A stretch of DNA of 64,000 nt from Virgibacillus necropolis. Its GTDB lineage: Bacteria > Bacillota > Bacilli > Bacillales > Amphibacillaceae. The stretch lies in assembly GCF_002224365.1 (NCBI RefSeq), contig NZ_CP022437.1:1178001-1242000 (forward strand), in the 5' to 3' direction. Below, piece after piece: positions 61,945-64,000 of this stretch (position 1 is its first letter; each line of letters opens with the position of its first letter). The position numbers were made by a program, and so were the translations under genes. Below the pieces are notes generated by a model that ran no database searches, was not told the DNA's origin, and saw only the letters and a program-made list of their open reading frames with translations.

Positions 61945-63141
61945 GTGGGGAAAATGACATTGGTAGTCATCGATAGTTTTGGAATCGGGGCAATGGATGA
62001 TTGTGAAAAGTATGTACCATCGGATTGTCAAGCACACACGTACAAGCATATACGAGAAAAAAAGCAAGATAAATTACAAATCCCATTCATGTATGGATTG
62101 GGGCTAGGAACGCTGGTAGATGGTAACCCCGCTCCAACTAATGCCTATGGGTACTCTAAATTAGCTCATCATGGAGCAGATACTTATTTAGGACATCAGG
62201 AAATAGCAGGAAGTTGCCCGAAAAAGTCAAATAAGAGACTGATGATAGATATTCATTCGACTATAAAAGAGGCGCTTGAAGAGAGTGGATATGATGTGAA
62301 ATATCCATTAAAAAATTGTCCAGTGTTACTAGTGAATGGTGCAGTCGTTGTGGCTGATAACCTGGAATCTGCTGTAGGGAACATTATCAATGTGACAGCT
62401 GACTTTAATAAAATGCCTTTTGCTGAAGTGAAGGAGCTTGGAAAAGTAGTCCGTAAGCATATAGATACAACACGGGTTATCGCTTTTGGAGGACCGAACA
62501 CATCAATTGAACACATTCTAGCTTGTGTTAAGGAAAAAAATGAGGGCCAGTGGGGTGTAGATACACCTAAAGCTAGTGTATATGGAGAAGGCTATGAAGT
62601 TTTCCATATGGGATATGGAGTGGATATTGATAACCAATTTCCAATGATTGCAGCAAAGCATGGAGTAAAGGTTTATCGATTGGGAAAAACCGCTGATGTT
62701 ATCCATGGTGCCGGACCAGAAGCCCCGATTGTGAACACTACTCATTTGTTGGAGAAGGTCACACAAGCATATACGCAAGAACAAGGTGATGCAGCCTTTT
62801 TAATAAATATCCAAGAAACAGATTTAGCAGGACATTCTGAGGATGTTGATTGGTATTGTGATTTACTTAATGAAACGGATAAATGGCTTGAAGGATTTGC
62901 TTCAATAATGAGAAGAGACGATATATTGATTATTATGGCTGATCACGGAAATGATCCTACAATTGGACATTCCAATCATTCAAGAGAATATGTACCAATC
63001 ATGATTGTCGGGGAAAAAGTAAAAGCAGCTAATATTGGATTACGTGAGTCAATGGCAGATGTCGGTGCAACGTTTAGTGACTTTTTTGGAATTCCCAAAA
63101 CAGCTGAAGGAATTAGTTTTCTTTCTGAAATAATGGATTAG
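61945..63141 (+). CDS. yhfW: YhfW-like phosphopentomutase-family enzyme
   Basis: 398 residues of the alkaline-phosphatase superfamily. Metal ligands and the phosphopentomutase pattern are visible: VVIDSFGIGAMDD, GHQEIAGSCP, ETDLAGHSEDVDWY, MADHGNDPTIGHSNHSREYVP (cited in part). Likely a mutase or phosphatase on a phosphorylated intermediate. I chose GTG 61945, 9 bases after AAAGGAAGTG; GTG 61933/61936 are too close and ATG 61954 is possible. Last gene of the operon. Confidence 0.82.
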   Translation: MGKMTLVVIDSFGIGAMDDCEKYVPSDCQAHTYKHIREKKQDKLQIPFMYGLGLGTLVDGNPAPTNAYGYSKLAHHGADTYLGHQEIAGSCPKKSNKRLMIDIHSTIKEALEESGYDVKYPLKNCPVLLVNGAVVVADNLESAVGNIINVTADFNKMPFAEVKELGKVVRKHIDTTRVIAFGGPNTSIEHILACVKEKNEGQWGVDTPKASVYGEGYEVFHMGYGVDIDNQFPMIAAKHGVKVYRLGKTADVIHGAGPEAPIVNTTHLLEKVTQAYTQEQGDAAFLINIQETDLAGHSEDVDWYCDLLNETDKWLEGFASIMRRDDILIIMADHGNDPTIGHSNHSREYVPIMIVGEKVKAANIGLRESMADVGATFSDFFGIPKTAEGISFLSEIMD

Positions 63142-63241
63142 TACTAACTCTAGGTCAATGGTCTAAAATGCAATTAAGTAAACGAACGTATCGTTCATTA
63201 CGCAGTTCCCATTAAAAACTAATATTTTACAGGTGTAAAAT
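63142..63241. other. Gap between yhfW and the SASP leader
   Basis: About 100 bases of AT-rich DNA. It should hold the forespore promoter of the SASP gene, but the best match (GTATC at 63188, CATTAAA at 63210) is weak. No terminator for the yhf operon is evident. Confidence 0.3.
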
Positions 63242-63310
63242 GTTGATCTTCTTCAAAAGATAAAGCAGAACAGATTTTTTCTGTTCTAAATCCCACGAGG
63301 AGTGATCAAC
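63242..63310 (+). promoter_or_regulatory. Leader hairpin enclosing the SASP ribosome binding site
   Basis: GTTGATCTTCTTC (63242-63254) pairs with GAGGAGTGATCAAC (63297-63310) over 13 pairs with two G-U and one bulged T, covering the GAGGAG ribosome binding site and ending two bases before the ATG. Inside is a second hairpin, AGAACAGA/TCTGTTCT (63267-63287). Confidence 0.55.
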
Positions 63311-63311
63311 G

Positions 63312-63509
63312 ATGGCAGGAAACAAAAATGATTTGTTAGTGCCAGGTGCAAGAAATGCAATTGACAGTATGAAAGAGGAAATTGCAAATGAACTTGGTGT
63401 CCAGCCCGGAGCTGACACCACTGCACGAGAAAATGGATCGGTGGGTGGCGAGATGGTCAAACGAATGATCAAAATCGCTGAAGACAGTATGCAGAATGGT
63501 AATAAATAA
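63312..63509 (+). CDS. Alpha/beta-type small acid-soluble spore protein
   Basis: 65 residues. The family signatures are the GPR cleavage region MKEEIANELGV and the C-terminal GSVGGEMVKRMIKIAEDSM. These proteins coat spore DNA and protect it from UV and heat. Expected to be made in the forespore under SigG. Ribosome binding site GAGGAG (63297-63302), 9 bases before ATG, lies in a hairpin. Confirms that the organism sporulates. Confidence 0.93.
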   Translation: MAGNKNDLLVPGARNAIDSMKEEIANELGVQPGADTTARENGSVGGEMVKRMIKIAEDSMQNGNK

Positions 63510-63564
63510 AGAATCCAAAAGCGATGGTTCTTTATGAAAACTTTCGGTACTATCTTGCAGATGA

Positions 63565-63600
63565 AGGAATCGGATTAATTTCCGATTCCTTTTCTGGTTT
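63565..63600. terminator. Terminator after the SASP gene
   Basis: AAGGAATCGGA (63565-63575) pairs with TCCGATTCCTT (63582-63592), followed by TTCTGGTTT. Confidence 0.8.
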
Positions 63601-63781
63601 AAGACGGAAATTAGGAATTAGAATTAGTAAAAGAAAGCGTTAAATAGAACTAATGTCTTGAATCGCGGTATCATAAACTTCCTTATTTCCTTCTGCTATA
63701 CCAACAAATGAAATTCGTATTAGAAAAAGTGGAATAAAAAAAGAAAAATGCATTGTATATGGCATCTTTCTTTTACTTTTA

Positions 63782-64000
63782 TTATTTACTTTTCTTACTA
63801 TGTCTCCCAAGCAAAATCGCTCCAACTCCAATTCCAATCAAAATATTTGTTCTCTTATTGAAAGCTTGTCTGAAAATGAGATTTATATTTTCTGGACGCT
63901 CCACAAGTCGACGCATGAAATAGCCATACCAATCACTGCCAAATGGGACATATGTACAAAAATGAAAGCCTTCGCTTGCCAGCTGAAGCTGCAGATCTTT
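63782..64000 (-). CDS. Proline dehydrogenase, C-terminal part (cut by window edge)
   Basis: The last 72 codons of a gene that enters from the right edge. The frame reads ...STYVPFG-like FCTYVPFGSDWYGYFMRRLVERPENI, the C-terminal FAD/substrate signature of bacterial proline dehydrogenases (PutB/YusM type; RRLVERP is the substrate-binding part). After it comes an unusual tail: NKRTNILIGIGVGAILLG followed by a basic HSKKSK. The hydrophobic stretch could anchor the enzyme to the membrane. Stop TAA at 63784-63782. Confidence 0.85.
   Translation of the reverse strand, partial: KDLQLQLASEGFHFCTYVPFGSDWYGYFMRRLVERPENINLIFRQAFNKRTNILIGIGVGAILLGRHSKKSK

Noticed and set aside
63185-63220. SigG promoter for the SASP gene
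   Set aside because: GTATC and CATTAAA have acceptable spacing but each misses a conserved base; too weak to list as a promoter.
63640-63837. Minus-strand frame of 65 codons near the right edge
   Set aside because: The proline dehydrogenase C-terminus occupies the overlapping frame, with clear family motifs; this one has no site or similarity.
1-64000. CRISPR arrays, IS elements, prophage genes, rRNA operons
   Set aside because: No regularly spaced repeats, transposase, integrase or phage structural genes and no rRNA sequence were seen.

Overview
The window reads as chromosomal DNA of a moderately halophilic, endospore-forming member of the Bacillaceae (Virgibacillus/Oceanobacillus-like; the genus cannot be fixed from sequence alone). 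The evidence is low-GC DNA with Bacillus-type ribosome binding sites, a complete ectABC ectoine operon, an alpha/beta-type small acid-soluble spore protein, a CwlC-like mother-cell lytic amidase, and typical Firmicute SAM-I, preQ1 and lysine riboswitches. I see no phage, plasmid, IS or CRISPR module.

Layout. 1-2.3 kb: a DUF3100 membrane pair and a YitT protein. 2.4-4.8 kb: ectABC, flanked by two related hairpins. 5.0-6.6 kb: CwlC-like amidase/SPOR/glucosaminidase. 6.9-12.1 kb: sulfur block (SAM riboswitch, betaine-homocysteine methyltransferase-like enzyme, cysteine-synthase family enzyme, sulfonate/taurine-type ABC transporter). 12.1-15.6 kb: LysR regulator divergent from a formimidoylglutamase (hutG-like) and a GltS symporter. 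15.7-23.9 kb: leftward operon of GntR regulator, CaiB-type CoA transferase, HMG-CoA-lyase-like lyase, LeuC, LeuD, DUF3311 protein and Na+/solute symporter, opposite an MFS carrier and an RraA remnant. This operon could take citraconate/(R)-citramalate to acetyl-CoA and pyruvate. 24-27.4 kb: small unknown genes, then a preQ1 riboswitch and queCDE. 27.7-35.3 kb: tRNA-Ala(GGC), YkvI, an AdeR-like activator with ald, then a lysine riboswitch in front of a YfcC transporter and an M20 amidohydrolase. 35.5-39 kb: orphan trpB, panD and an unknown membrane protein. 39-45.2 kb: two ActP/YwcA-type symporters around a LytS/LytTR two-component system. 46-48.1 kb: MFS carrier and small proteins. 48.4-53.9 kb: RpiR-controlled fructose-like PTS with PfkB kinase, class II aldolase and a frameshifted HAD gene. 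54-55.3 kb: secreted serine hydrolase. 55.6-63.1 kb: a complete yhf/php operon (YhfZ, Y, U, T, Php, YhfS, X, W), a conserved enzyme set for which I know no established pathway. 63.3 kb to the edge: SASP gene and the C-terminus of proline dehydrogenase.

Main points for follow-up are the yhf/php operon, the proposed citramalate operon, the lysine-riboswitch transporter/amidohydrolase pair, three genes (ectA, hutG-like, gntR) whose best ribosome binding sites point to ATT or ATC start codons, a hairpin masking the SASP ribosome binding site, and two families of dispersed intergenic repeats.
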